Notes: generated by a model from the sequence alone, not told the origin. A stretch of DNA of 64,000 nt from Mucilaginibacter rigui (GCF_014773275.1 NZ_JACWMW010000001.1:620001-684000), one strand, 5' to 3'; shown: positions 56,014-64,000, numbered from the stretch's first letter. Made by a program: numbers and translations.

Positions 56014-56394
56014 ATGGAACGGAGGTTATTTGTAAAACTATCGGCCTTTACCGCACTGGCGCTTACCCTGCCAATGGTGCATGGCTGCGGTGGGGCTAAA
56101 GAAATGGCGGTGGCACAGCCCTATTTACTTTCGCAACTGGTTGATGATAAAACGATTGACGAGGCCGGGCTGGCTTACCGTAAAACTCATGCTGCCGAGG
56201 ATAATAAGGAGAAGTTATCGCAGCTGCTTTTGGGTGGTAAAGATGTTGCGCTAAGTAAGAACGAGATACAAGCCATGCTTGATAAACGGGTAACAGCCGA
56301 TTTTAAACAGGGTAATATCCTGGTGGTAAGGGGCTGGGTAATGTCGGTAACCGAAGCCAGGCAGTGCGCGCTTTATTCATTACTTAAATCATAA
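56014..56394 (+). CDS. Small Tat-exported subunit beside GMC oxidoreductase
   Basis: 126 residues. The N-terminus MERRLFVKLSAFTALALTLP has the twin-arginine pattern RRxFxK followed by a hydrophobic stretch and then HGCGG, possibly lipidated. The rest (SQLVDDKTIDEAGLAYRKTH, QAMLDKRVTADFKQGNILVV, SVTEARQCALYSLLKS) resembles the small third subunit of gluconate-2-dehydrogenase-type GMC complexes but is shorter than usual. It probably escorts the folded GMC flavoprotein through the Tat system, since that protein lacks its own signal. The assignment rests on position and motif. Confidence 0.7.
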   Translation: MERRLFVKLSAFTALALTLPMVHGCGGAKEMAVAQPYLLSQLVDDKTIDEAGLAYRKTHAAEDNKEKLSQLLLGGKDVALSKNEIQAMLDKRVTADFKQGNILVVRGWVMSVTEARQCALYSLLKS

Positions 56395-56400
56395 CCGGCC

Positions 56401-57933
56401 ATGCATATCGACGCGAGAAATATTGATAACAATAGCCTGATCGAAGGTGATATTTGTATAGTAGGATCGGGGGCGGCAGGCATAAGTATGGCGCTTGAAT
56501 GGTTGAACACTCCCTATAAAGTAATATTACTGGAAGGCGGAGGCTTTGAATACGAATCCCGGATGCAGGACCTGTACAAAGGCAAAGTTACCGGGCAACG
56601 TTACTACCCGCTCGAATCGGCAAGGCTGCATTATTTTGGCGGCACAACCGGGCACTGGGCAGGCTTCTGCTCGCCTTTTGACCCTGTTGACTTTAAAGAA
56701 CGCGACTGGGTGCCGCATAGCGGATGGCCCATCAAGCGCGAAGACCTTGACCCATACTATGCCCGTGCCCACAAAAACCTCGATCTTGGCCCTTATGAGT
56801 ACGATGTAAAATACTGGCAGGATAAAGACCCAGAGCTAACATCGCTGCCGTTTAATGATAAGGCCGTTTTTAATAAAATATGGCAGTTTAGCCCGCCCAC
56901 ACGTTTTGGCACCAAATACCGCGATACCATTGTAAAAGCACCCAATATCCATCTGTACACGTATGCCAATGTAACGGATATTACTGCAAACGAAAGTGTA
57001 ACGGCTATAAAAGAAGTTACTGTGAAAAATTTTGCCGGCAAACAGCATACAGTTAGGGCAAAGCAATTTATTATAGCCTGCTGTTCTATACAGAATGCGC
57101 GCCTGCTGCTGGCATCAAACAAACAGGCGCCAAAAGGCCTGGGTAACCAAAACGATAACGTAGGCCGATACTTTATGGAGCATTTGGAGATAAAATCGGC
57201 CGAACTGTGGCTCACCAAGCCCCAGGAGCTTAAACTTTACCAGTGGGATTGGGGCGTTAAGCACCGCGCCGAACTGGCCATAAGCGAGGAGCTGCAGCGA
57301 AAGTACCGCATATTAAACGGCACGGCATCATTAACGCCTTTAGAGATAGCCAAAACGCACACCCCGATGATCGATCTTTGGAGCGCCGATACCGCCAAAA
57401 CCAACGCGTTTATGCATGCCGATCAGGAAAAAGCTAAAAAAGAAAAATCCTTTAAAAGCTACAAGGCATTTGAACTGTTTACCCGGGTAGAGCAGGCGCC
57501 AAATCCTGATAGCCGCGTTACTTTAGAAAATGAAAAAGATGCGCTTGGCGTACCGCGTGCTACCCTTCATTGGGAGCTTACCCCCCTGGAGAAGCATAGC
57601 CTGCGCAGCATCTACAAAATAATAGGCGAACAGATGGGCATCAGCGCTACAGGCAGGGTACGCCTGATGGATTACCTGCAGGACGAGAACGATAACGCCT
57701 GGCCATCATTTACGGGCGGGGGCTGGCACCACATGGGTACCACCCGCATGGCCGATGACCCTAAAAAAGGTGTGGTTGATGCCAACTGCAAAGTGCATGG
57801 CATAGCCAATTTGTACATGGCCGGTGCATCGTGCTATGCAACTGCCGCCGCGCCAAACCCTACGTTAACGCTAACCGCGCTAACTATACGGCTTGCCGAT
57901 CATTTAAAGGAAAAGGTAAAGCAAAGCGTTTAA
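56401..57933 (+). CDS. GMC-family FAD oxidoreductase
   Basis: 510 residues. The FAD-binding GSGAAGISMALEWL lies near residues 22-35, followed by FGGTTGHWAG and the C-terminal active-site block GGGWHHMGTTRMADDP (about 436-451), where the His pair is catalytic; NPTLTLTALTIRLADHL closes the FAD site. Such enzymes oxidise sugar hydroxyls, for instance glucoside 3-dehydrogenases or gluconate 2-dehydrogenases, passing electrons to cytochromes or quinone. It has no signal peptide; the 126-residue Tat protein just upstream (6 bases) probably carries it out. The substrate is unknown. Confidence 0.92.
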   Translation: MHIDARNIDNNSLIEGDICIVGSGAAGISMALEWLNTPYKVILLEGGGFEYESRMQDLYKGKVTGQRYYPLESARLHYFGGTTGHWAGFCSPFDPVDFKERDWVPHSGWPIKREDLDPYYARAHKNLDLGPYEYDVKYWQDKDPELTSLPFNDKAVFNKIWQFSPPTRFGTKYRDTIVKAPNIHLYTYANVTDITANESVTAIKEVTVKNFAGKQHTVRAKQFIIACCSIQNARLLLASNKQAPKGLGNQNDNVGRYFMEHLEIKSAELWLTKPQELKLYQWDWGVKHRAELAISEELQRKYRILNGTASLTPLEIAKTHTPMIDLWSADTAKTNAFMHADQEKAKKEKSFKSYKAFELFTRVEQAPNPDSRVTLENEKDALGVPRATLHWELTPLEKHSLRSIYKIIGEQMGISATGRVRLMDYLQDENDNAWPSFTGGGWHHMGTTRMADDPKKGVVDANCKVHGIANLYMAGASCYATAAAPNPTLTLTALTIRLADHLKEKVKQSV

Positions 57934-57945
57934 AATTATAAGTTT

Positions 57946-58371
57946 ATGCAGTTCGACCCTGAAAATCCCATCAATAAACTTTGCGCCAAAGGCATGATGC
58001 TGGAGGGCGAGGGCAAACCCGAACAGGCACTGATATTATTTGAACAAGCCTGGAACGAGGCTAAAAATAATACAGAGAGGTTTACAGCCGCGCATTATGT
58101 TGCGCGCCGGCAGGATACAGTTGCGGGTAAATTAATCTGGGATGAAACCGCATTAAACTTAGCGCTCGAAATTAACACCGATGAGATAAAAGCAATATAC
58201 CCATCCCTGTACCTAAATGTTGCCAAATGTTACGAGGATCTGCAGGATTTTGCCAATGCACATGATAACTACCAGCTTGCGCTTAGCTTCGCAACTTTTT
58301 TACCTGCTGATGGTTACGGCGATATGATAAAAGCCGGTATCAATAATGGGATAAACCGGGTTAAACGGTAG
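57946..58371 (+). CDS. TPR-like helical protein
   Basis: 141 residues forming about three helix pairs (MLEGEGKPEQALILFEQAWN, IYPSLYLNVAKCYEDLQDFA, NAHDNYQLALSFATFLPADG) typical of tetratricopeptide repeats. It has no signal peptide. I cannot name a partner. It is the last gene of the five-gene unit, 12 bases after the GMC gene, and overlaps the end of the convergent MFS gene by 11 bases. Confidence 0.78.
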   Translation: MQFDPENPINKLCAKGMMLEGEGKPEQALILFEQAWNEAKNNTERFTAAHYVARRQDTVAGKLIWDETALNLALEINTDEIKAIYPSLYLNVAKCYEDLQDFANAHDNYQLALSFATFLPADGYGDMIKAGINNGINRVKR

Positions 58372-59557
58372 CTTTTTGTTGATTAGCCGCTTTGCCTTTA
58401 CTCACCATAACAATTGCTATGGCTATAACGCCCCATAAAAGCATTTGCCAGGTGCTCATGTTCCATTCGCCCATTTTCCACGATAGCAGGCCAAAATAAG
58501 TACCTGCCGATCCGCCTATGAAATAGGTGGTCATGTAAATGGTGTTGAGCCTGCTGTGGGCGTGTTCATCAAGCGCATAGATACGGGCAAAGTTGGTTAT
58601 CTGGGTAGCCTGTACGCCTATATCTAAAAAGAAGATAGCTATAACAAGCGCCGCGATAGAGTACGGGAATATCTTTAGCAAAATAACACTCGCGATGATC
58701 GTCCCTACCGATATAAGAAGGGAGCGGTGCGTGTTGCCTTTATCTGCCAGTTTGCCAAACCACGGGGCTACCAATGCGCCCCCAATAGCTATAAACCCAA
58801 ACAAACCTATAGTGCTGGCCGAAAAATTAAGCGGCGCATTACTCAGGTGAAAGGTTAAGGTGGTCCAGAAAGAGCAGAAGATGCCGAAGGTGAAGAAACC
58901 TAATAATGCAGCCTGCCTTAATATTTTAAACTCGCCGACTAATGATAAGGCCGATTTAAGCAAACCAACGTAGTTGCCTTTAAACTTAGGCGGCACGTTT
59001 GGCAAATAAAATTTAAGCAGTATAGCAACAATAAATACCATCCCTGCCGATATGCCATAAACAAAACGCCACCCCAGCCAGCCGGCAATTAACCCGCTGA
59101 TAACCCGCGCGCCTAATATCCCTACCAATATCCCGCTGAAAACTTTACCTACTGTTTTACCACGGTTAACACTATCGAGCGTGGCGGCCATAGGCATCAG
59201 TATCTGGGCCGATGTTGCAAAGAGGCCAACAAATAAACTGAGCGCGTAAACCTGGTATAGCTTTGTAGCAAAACTAAACCCTGCAAGGGTGGTCATCAAT
59301 AAGATACTAAGTAACAGGATGAGCCGTTTACGGTTCACTTTATCGCCAAGAGGGATCAAAAAGAACATCCCCAAACCATAACCCAATTGCGCAAACATAG
59401 ATACCTTCCCAATTTCGGACCCTGAGGCATGTACAGATTCGCCAATATCTTTAAGAATGGGCTGATTATAATAAATATTGGCTACGGTAACGCCTGCGGC
59501 AACAGCCATCAGGGGGATTATTGCGGGGTGTAGCTTGGTGCCTGTGGTAGTGGTCAT
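58361..59557 (-). CDS. MFS transporter
   Basis: 398 residues from ATG 59557 (MTTTTGTKLHPAIIPLMAVA); the start at 59596 would add 13 residues of poor quality. Twelve membrane helices are visible, with the loop 2-3 signature GDKVNRKRLILL and the helix pair VANIYYNQPILKDIGE typical of the YnfM/arabinose-efflux subgroup. It is probably a proton-coupled exporter with unknown substrate. It is divergent from the two-component system; an intergenic stretch of 139 bases is shared. Confidence 0.9.
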   Translation of the reverse strand: MTTTTGTKLHPAIIPLMAVAAGVTVANIYYNQPILKDIGESVHASGSEIGKVSMFAQLGYGLGMFFLIPLGDKVNRKRLILLLSILLMTTLAGFSFATKLYQVYALSLFVGLFATSAQILMPMAATLDSVNRGKTVGKVFSGILVGILGARVISGLIAGWLGWRFVYGISAGMVFIVAILLKFYLPNVPPKFKGNYVGLLKSALSLVGEFKILRQAALLGFFTFGIFCSFWTTLTFHLSNAPLNFSASTIGLFGFIAIGGALVAPWFGKLADKGNTHRSLLISVGTIIASVILLKIFPYSIAALVIAIFFLDIGVQATQITNFARIYALDEHAHSRLNTIYMTTYFIGGSAGTYFGLLSWKMGEWNMSTWQMLLWGVIAIAIVMVSKGKAANQQKATV

Positions 59558-59696
59558 GGCTGCAAACCTAATAAAATGGGTTTCGGCATCAAACACAGGC
59601 GGGCTTTATATGCGCTGTAATGTATATTTGTGAAAGTAAGTTGACAAATAGGCTCAATTTACCTTGAATATTTTCATATTTGAAAAAACGCTCAGC

Positions 59697-60374
59697 ATGA
59701 TCAGGATCTGTGTTATAGAAGATGAAGAAAAGGTATCATCATTTATAAAAAAAGGCCTTAACGAACACGATTATGAAGTAGATATTGCCGATACCGGCGA
59801 AGTTGCTTTAGAAATGGTACAGGCAAACGAATATAACCTGATGATATTGGATGTTATGCTGCCGGATATGAGCGGCATCGAAATTTGCCGGCAGGTACGC
59901 AGGCATCAGCCCCAACTGCCTGTACTGATGTTAAGCGCCCTGGGTACAATTGATGATAAAGTGAACGGCCTGCACTCGGGTGCTGACGATTATTTGGTTA
60001 AGCCATTCCATTTTAATGAGCTGCTTGCACGGATAGAGGCGCTGCTTCGGCGTAAAAAACTGGCCGATGGTGACGATCACATCCTGAGCTTTGGCGGCCT
60101 TAAACTAAACACCTGGGATAAAACCGCCGAGCGCGAGGGCAAACAGATAAACCTTACCGCCAAGGAGTATAGTTTGTTGGAACTATTCATCAAAAGCCCA
60201 AATAAGCTGCTATCGCGCGAGTATATTATGGAACGCGTTTGGGGTATAAATTTTGATACCGGCACCAATATGGTTGATGTTTACGTAAACTATCTGCGAA
60301 ATAAAATACAAAAGGGGTTTGATAAAAAGCTAATTCATACGGTTATTGGTATGGGGTATATCCTAAAAGATTGA
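59697..60374 (+). CDS. OmpR-family response regulator
   Basis: 225 residues from ATG 59697 (MIRICVIEDEEKV); the in-frame TTG at 59664 is less likely. The receiver domain has Asp52 in MILDVMLPDMSG and a conserved Lys in YLVKPFHF near residue 104. The C-terminal winged helix (about 130-225) ends with VDVYVNYLRNKIQKGF and IHTVIGMGYILKD. It pairs with the histidine kinase 57 bases downstream. Its target genes are not apparent, but the divergent MFS transporter is a candidate. Confidence 0.94.
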   Translation: MIRICVIEDEEKVSSFIKKGLNEHDYEVDIADTGEVALEMVQANEYNLMILDVMLPDMSGIEICRQVRRHQPQLPVLMLSALGTIDDKVNGLHSGADDYLVKPFHFNELLARIEALLRRKKLADGDDHILSFGGLKLNTWDKTAEREGKQINLTAKEYSLLELFIKSPNKLLSREYIMERVWGINFDTGTNMVDVYVNYLRNKIQKGFDKKLIHTVIGMGYILKD

Positions 60375-60431
60375 CAAGGGACTAAACAAGGGAAGCAAAA
60401 TCACTAATTCGTTAATTCAAGCTATCACTAA

Positions 60432-61793
60432 TTGAAAATAAAAACCCGGCTATCGCTTTATTTTACGCTCATCAGTTCGGGGGCGCTGCTGCTTGTTTTG
60501 GTGGCTTTGTATATTGCCGTGTATTCGTTTTTTACTGCCGATTTTTATAGCCGTTTAACCGACCGTACCAACCTTGCCTCGCAATTGTATCTTAAGGCAG
60601 ATGAACTGGCGGCCGACTCCCTGTTACAAGTACAGCAGCAGTACCTCGAGAAATTGTCGGGAGAGGTGATCCGTATTTACGACCGTAATGACATGTCGGC
60701 CTTTAAAATGGATCATAACATTTATTGGACAAAGGATATCATTAACCAGGTACGCCGGGATGGTTACATTGAGTATGAAGAGGGCCGGCGTAAAGTGGTG
60801 GGCAAATTTTATCACGATAATCAGGGCGATTTTGTGATCCTGGCATCAGCAATTGATATCAACTCGCAACGCCGGATGATCATCCTGGGGCAGATAGCCA
60901 GCTCGCTTTTTGTTGTTTTTGGAGTGATATTGTTTTTTGCGGGGCGTAAATTTGCTCAAAAGGCACTCTCTCCGGTTGATAAGGTAATCGCTCAGATCAG
61001 GAACATCCGGTCCAGTAACCTGCACCTGCGGGTAAGCCAGGTAAACAGTAAAGACGAGATAGCCGAACTGATAGATAACTTTAACCGCCTGCTGGCCCAC
61101 CTGCAAAATGCCTTTGAGTTACAGCAAACCTTTGTGGCGAATGCATCGCACGAGCTGCGCACGCCGCTTACCAGTATAATGGGCGAGGTTGAGGTTGCGC
61201 TGGAGAAAGATCGCGACAAGGTGGAGTACGAACGCATTCTGTCATCAATAGCTACTGATGGCGCGCGCCTGCAGGAAACCATTACCAGCCTGATGGAACT
61301 TGCACAGGTTGACCTGAACTATACCCAGGCCAAACTAAGCCCGGTGAGGGTGGATGAATTGGTTTGGGAACTGGAGGAACAATGGTCGGCGCGCAAAGGG
61401 GCGGGGATGCTCAAAATTCAGCTGGCCAACCTGCCTGATGATGACGAGCTGTTAACCATCATGGCCAACAAATCAATGCTATACATAGCCCTCAATAATA
61501 TTATTGATAACGCCTTTAAATATTCCGAACCGCACCCCGTTACCTTAAGTTTTGAAGCAACGGTAGCGCACATAAAAATTGCGGTTACAGACCAGGGCCC
61601 GGGCATCAGTAAAGAAAATGCTGAAAGGATATTTAACCCATTTTTTAGGGCTAATAAGGATAAGAGCATACCGGGCAGCGGGATAGGTTTATACATCACC
61701 AGCAAAATAATTGAACTTTTTAAAGGCACTATCCGCGTAGAACCAGGTGCAGAGAGAGGCAGTACATTTATAGTGGAGTTTTTAAAAGGATAA
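60432..61793 (+). CDS. HAMP-type sensor histidine kinase
   Basis: 453 residues. Membrane helices at about 10-34 and 151-172 enclose a 115-residue periplasmic sensor; HAMP at about 172-225; HisKA with His240 in NASHELRTPLTS; HATPase with NNIIDNAFKYSE, DQGPGIS and GSGIGLYI. The start is TTG at 60432, which gives the expected basic N-terminus MKIKTRLSLYF. It forms a two-component pair with the OmpR-type regulator. The architecture resembles CusS/ArlS-type kinases, but no metal ligands stand out in the sensor. Confidence 0.94.
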   Translation: MKIKTRLSLYFTLISSGALLLVLVALYIAVYSFFTADFYSRLTDRTNLASQLYLKADELAADSLLQVQQQYLEKLSGEVIRIYDRNDMSAFKMDHNIYWTKDIINQVRRDGYIEYEEGRRKVVGKFYHDNQGDFVILASAIDINSQRRMIILGQIASSLFVVFGVILFFAGRKFAQKALSPVDKVIAQIRNIRSSNLHLRVSQVNSKDEIAELIDNFNRLLAHLQNAFELQQTFVANASHELRTPLTSIMGEVEVALEKDRDKVEYERILSSIATDGARLQETITSLMELAQVDLNYTQAKLSPVRVDELVWELEEQWSARKGAGMLKIQLANLPDDDELLTIMANKSMLYIALNNIIDNAFKYSEPHPVTLSFEATVAHIKIAVTDQGPGISKENAERIFNPFFRANKDKSIPGSGIGLYITSKIIELFKGTIRVEPGAERGSTFIVEFLKG

Positions 61794-62058
61794 GACTGGT
61801 GTAAATTTCCCCAGGATAGATAGGGTGGATCTTATAAATATTCGAAAATAGAACATCGCCCGGAACAACACCCTCCCAACGAGAGAATGCAGAGGTTTAA
61901 CAAAGCGGATAATCCCTACCTCTACAAATCCATTCATCTATTAGTGCCGTTGTAGGTGTTGTCACCAACAACCTTTAGGCCTGTTTTGAAATAGCATATT
62001 ATTAATGCATGGCGGCTTGTTGGTGACAACACCAACAAGGGCGAAATATGATTATAAT
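61794..62058. repeat. Intergenic region with inverted GTTGGTGACAACACC elements
   Basis: 265 bases without a gene. GGTGTTGTCACCAACAA at about 61953-61969 and TTGTTGGTGACAACACC at about 62018-62034 are inverted copies around 48 bases. A related phrase (GTGCCGTTGTTGGTGACAAT) recurs at 63171-63190 in the next region. Confidence 0.65.
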
Positions 62059-62580
62059 TTACATATTATTTTTTGAAAGAACAGATATGATTACCGTTGG
62101 CAAAATGACAGTAGACCCAATAAAACTTTGGCCTTTAAATTTGGTTAGCGATTGAATATTATCATATGTAAACACACCTTCTTTGTTTGGTGAATTAGGT
62201 TGATAGCTAATAGGAATTAACATGGACGTATTTAAATATGATTTTTGCTGAGCATACCTTTCCAATGTTTTTTTGAAACTTTCAATATCATTGTTATTTA
62301 AATATGCATTTTTAAACGCGGCATCTGTATTGTCAGAAAAAATAATGTCTGTGATTTTTCCGGTTTTAGATACATCAACTTTAAGAATAGTGAAAACGGG
62401 CGTTTTATTACTTATATAAGTTGGGGAGTAATACGTAAAATAAATTCCATTTAGGATTTTATTTAAAATACCCTGCTCTGTAGTAGGATTAACAAACTCA
62501 GACGGCTGAACGTTTTGAGCGGGCAAATTCTTTGAAAAGAAGCAGCCAATTATTAATAAAGTGATGGTGATATATTTCAT
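62059..62580 (-). CDS. Secreted hypothetical protein, TonB-C-terminal-like
   Basis: 173 residues with a signal peptide (MKYITITLLIIGCFFSKNLP, cleaved near AQNVQ). The middle (VFTILKVDVSKTGKITDIIF) follows the strand pattern of the C-terminal TonB domain, with a helix then ISYQPN, but the first half differs. It is distantly similar to the two proteins upstream (62630 and 63446) in length and arrangement. Its start overlaps the TGA of a short frame (ATGA). The function is unknown; a role as an immunity-type protein is only a contextual suggestion. Confidence 0.65.
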   Translation of the reverse strand: MKYITITLLIIGCFFSKNLPAQNVQPSEFVNPTTEQGILNKILNGIYFTYYSPTYISNKTPVFTILKVDVSKTGKITDIIFSDNTDAAFKNAYLNNNDIESFKKTLERYAQQKSYLNTSMLIPISYQPNSPNKEGVFTYDNIQSLTKFKGQSFIGSTVILPTVIISVLSKNNM

Positions 62581-62629
62581 AATTGTTTAACTACACTCCC
62601 AACAAGATCAAGTGATAGCAATGGTGTTC

Positions 62630-63100
62630 TTAATATCTCGGATCCTCTATCATCGATATGATGGGATTAAACAAAAAAACAGTGTTGGGTTCAATCTCTC
62701 TTTGATGAGCATATCCCGACATAACCTTGCTTAAAATCTCTGTGGGTGTATAGTTAACTGTTTTGGGAATATCGCACGATGTTTTAAGGTTTTCAACAGT
62801 TAAACAGAAAACCAATGTTTGGTTTTTTGGCATACTTTTATTTGAAAATCGATATCCTGTTAAAAACCCGAAACTCTTTCTCATATCATCCGATGTCTCG
62901 TTTAAAACTTTGTACTCAATGATTTTTTTGTTTCTTATAGTGATTTTTACAATAGCGTAATGCCAATTACAATTGTTAATTACCGATTTAGGTATAAAAT
63001 ATTTACTGGAAACAAAATGCCTAAAATCTTTATATTCCGATTCTTGTTGATATGTAAATGGAAGTACTAAAAAAAGCAGATTTATTATTGTTAGTTTCAT
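62630..63100 (-). CDS. Secreted hypothetical protein, paralogue of the gene at 63446
   Basis: 156 residues from ATG 63100 (MKLTIINLLFLVLPFTYQQE), a signal peptide. The mature protein shares with the 63446 protein the order F..FV...Y.IP..., NNCNWHYAIVKITIRNKKII, FGFLTGYRFSNKSMPKNQTL, and an ending NPIISMIEDPRY versus PGLIIKAFYPRQQ. So the two are diverged paralogues. The gene begins 11 bases after the stop of a frame coding for a toxin-like C-terminal tail. Function unknown. Confidence 0.7.
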   Translation of the reverse strand: MKLTIINLLFLVLPFTYQQESEYKDFRHFVSSKYFIPKSVINNCNWHYAIVKITIRNKKIIEYKVLNETSDDMRKSFGFLTGYRFSNKSMPKNQTLVFCLTVENLKTSCDIPKTVNYTPTEILSKVMSGYAHQREIEPNTVFLFNPIISMIEDPRY

Positions 63101-63111
63101 ATCAATATGAA

Positions 63112-63225
63112 TTATTTTGTACACGGAGTTCCACTTGCGCCAGATTTATACCTGTCATTAGCCTCTTTTAGTGCCGTTGTTGGTGACAATACCGAGAAGG
63201 GCGAACCATTGCCTTCAAACATAGG
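63112..63225 (-). pseudogene. Orphan C-terminal tail of a secreted effector-like protein
   Basis: A short open frame ends ...KEANDRYKSGASGTPCTK and has no proper start beyond a Met 36 residues before the stop. The last 20 residues resemble those of the protein that ends at 63936 (YKNGTNGAPCNP): YK-x-G-x-x-G-x-PC. The frame lies in front of the gene at 62630, as the other tail lies in front of 63446. Confidence 0.5.
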
Positions 63226-63445
63226 TTATTAACAAGGTTTTTAATAGTAGGTGTACATGGCCCGCCGCCAGAAATTAAATTAACACGTTTCCCATCAATT
63301 GATGATACTGCTACGGGTGGGCAATTCGATTCACGTCACCGCACGGGCTTCTGAAAGAGACTCTGCGGCCGTATGAAAGGCATCGCAGAGTCCACAATGT
63401 AAGCCCCTGCGACGAAGGAATTTACAACACCTTGACAGATATTAC
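63226..63445 (-). other. Degraded coding-like sequence and a hairpin
   Basis: One minus-strand frame (63168-63335) is open for 55 codons and reads PPVAVSSIDGKRVNLISG and GGPCTPTIKN, which looks like a coding fragment without a start. At 63360-63391, GACTCTGCGG.. and ..CGCAGAGTC form a hairpin. No intact gene is present. Confidence 0.35.
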
Positions 63446-63958
63446 TTATTGTTGCCGAGGATAAAAGGCTTTTATAATTAAACCTGGTATAATGACGGTT
63501 TGAGGATCATCCTTATAAATTTTGTAATAAATTGCCATAATAGTCTCTACCGCTTGATTGGGAGCATAAAATCTTTTCTCACCCTCTTTTGGTATACAAA
63601 TTTCGGAATTGTCTATTGAAAAATAAAACACAACCGGATGGCCTTTTATTTTCATTTTTTGAGAAAATTGGTAGCCAATCAAAAAATCAAAGGCCCTTCC
63701 CATCCCCAGAGGTGGCTTATTAACAAAATCATATTTGATAATCTTGTTATGGGTATCAGTTTTAACTTTTACAATAGCGTACATCCATTCGCAATCGTTT
63801 TTTAAAGTGTCCGGTAAATTGTAATTTTTAATAACAAATTTTGAAAAGTTATTTATATCCCTTGTTGATTGTGCGTTTGATGGTATATAAAGTATTATTA
63901 AAATTAATATTATTACAAATTTTAAACCTACCTTTTTAAGGGTTACATGGTGCTCCAT
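63446..63958 (-). CDS. Secreted hypothetical protein, candidate immunity-type paralogue
   Basis: 170 residues from ATG 63958 (MEHHVTLKKVGLKFVIILIL...IPSNAQ), which provides a signal peptide; the start at 63994 overlaps the preceding gene more. The mature part (INNFSKFVIKNYNLPDTLKN, WMYAIVKVKTDTHNKIIKYD, AFDFLIGYQFSQKMKIKGHP) is homologous to the 62630 protein. The start codon lies within the last codons of the upstream gene, indicating translational coupling. I do not recognise a characterised family; a loose TonB-C-terminal pattern is possible. Confidence 0.7.
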   Translation of the reverse strand: MEHHVTLKKVGLKFVIILILIILYIPSNAQSTRDINNFSKFVIKNYNLPDTLKNDCEWMYAIVKVKTDTHNKIIKYDFVNKPPLGMGRAFDFLIGYQFSQKMKIKGHPVVFYFSIDNSEICIPKEGEKRFYAPNQAVETIMAIYYKIYKDDPQTVIIPGLIIKAFYPRQQ

Positions 63959-64000
63959 TAGTTCCATTTTTATAAGCATTATTAGTATTTGCAATATTAT
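63936..64000 (-). CDS. C-terminal end of a protein running past the window edge
   Basis: Only the last 20 or so codons are inside the window: ...NIANTNNAYKNGTNGAPCNP, stop TAA at 63936-63938. The tail is Asn/Gly-rich, related to the orphan tail at 63112. It overlaps the start of the next gene by 23 bases. The nature of the main part cannot be seen; an RHS- or polymorphic-toxin-type effector is an inference. Confidence 0.5.
   Translation of the reverse strand, partial: NIANTNNAYKNGTNGAPCNP

Noticed and set aside
62582-62670. Short minus frame ending SLDLVGSVVKQL with ATGA overlap to the 62059 gene, as a third effector tail
   Set aside because: It does not share the YK-G--G-PC pattern and is open only briefly inside another gene; chance is likely.

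Overview
The window reads as a chromosomal segment of a Bacteroidota bacterium, most likely family Sphingobacteriaceae and close to Mucilaginibacter. This is an inference. It rests on the many SusD-free but polysaccharide-oriented secreted enzymes (GH29, GH130, uxaC), the Acr3/DUF6428 arsenic operon, DUF2027-Smr, YtxH and DUF5009 proteins, a tRNA without encoded CCA, a TTG/TAnnTTTG-like promoter, weak Shine-Dalgarno sites with several TTG starts, and abundant palindromic intergenic repeats. No rRNA, CRISPR array or insertion sequence was found.

Layout. 1-6 kb: an M13 peptidase cut by the left edge, then a glycolytic operon on the minus strand (pfkA, a BadF-type kinase paralogue with a degenerate phosphate loop, gap). 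A Nudix-type regulator diverges from it, and an intact BadF-type kinase follows. 6-13 kb: tRNA-Arg(TCT), a PAP2 phosphatase, an RND/HlyD/TolC efflux operon and a truncated response regulator. 13.9-25.4 kb: a compact three-gene hybrid NRPS-PKS cluster: A-PCP-KS-AT-ACP-aminotransferase, then C-A-PCP-TE, then an Sfp-type phosphopantetheinyl transferase. This is the outstanding item of the window. 25-36 kb: a zinc-dependent phospholipase C-like protein, an alpha-L-fucosidase, an ECF sigma/small protein/ClpP operon bracketed by 123-bp repeats, a phosphohexomutase, aspartokinase, and lysA carrying an in-frame insert of intergenic filler DNA. 36-48 kb: a GAF-PAS protein with a kinase phosphoacceptor motif but no ATPase domain, cold shock protein, YtxH, a secreted six-hairpin-like protein behind three palindromes, M1 peptidase, DUF892, DUF2027-Smr, four tandem 109-bp repeats, and an ars operon with two matching operators. 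48-54 kb: SRPBCC plus ArsR pair, GH130, uxaC, a NarX/LiaS-like kinase, and a large palindromic repeat array holding a GIY-YIG nuclease gene. 54-64 kb: a five-gene acyltransferase/deacetylase/GMC dehydrogenase operon, MFS permease, a two-component system, and at the right edge paralogous secreted proteins that follow related short C-terminal tails, which suggests effector/immunity cassettes.

How the genes work together. In the NRPS-PKS cluster, the first protein should load an amino acid, extend it with one malonyl unit and transaminate the beta-keto group. The second should add a small amino acid (binding-pocket code close to glycine) and release the product. The third activates the carrier domains. 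Functions were assigned by reading motifs only; no database search was run.
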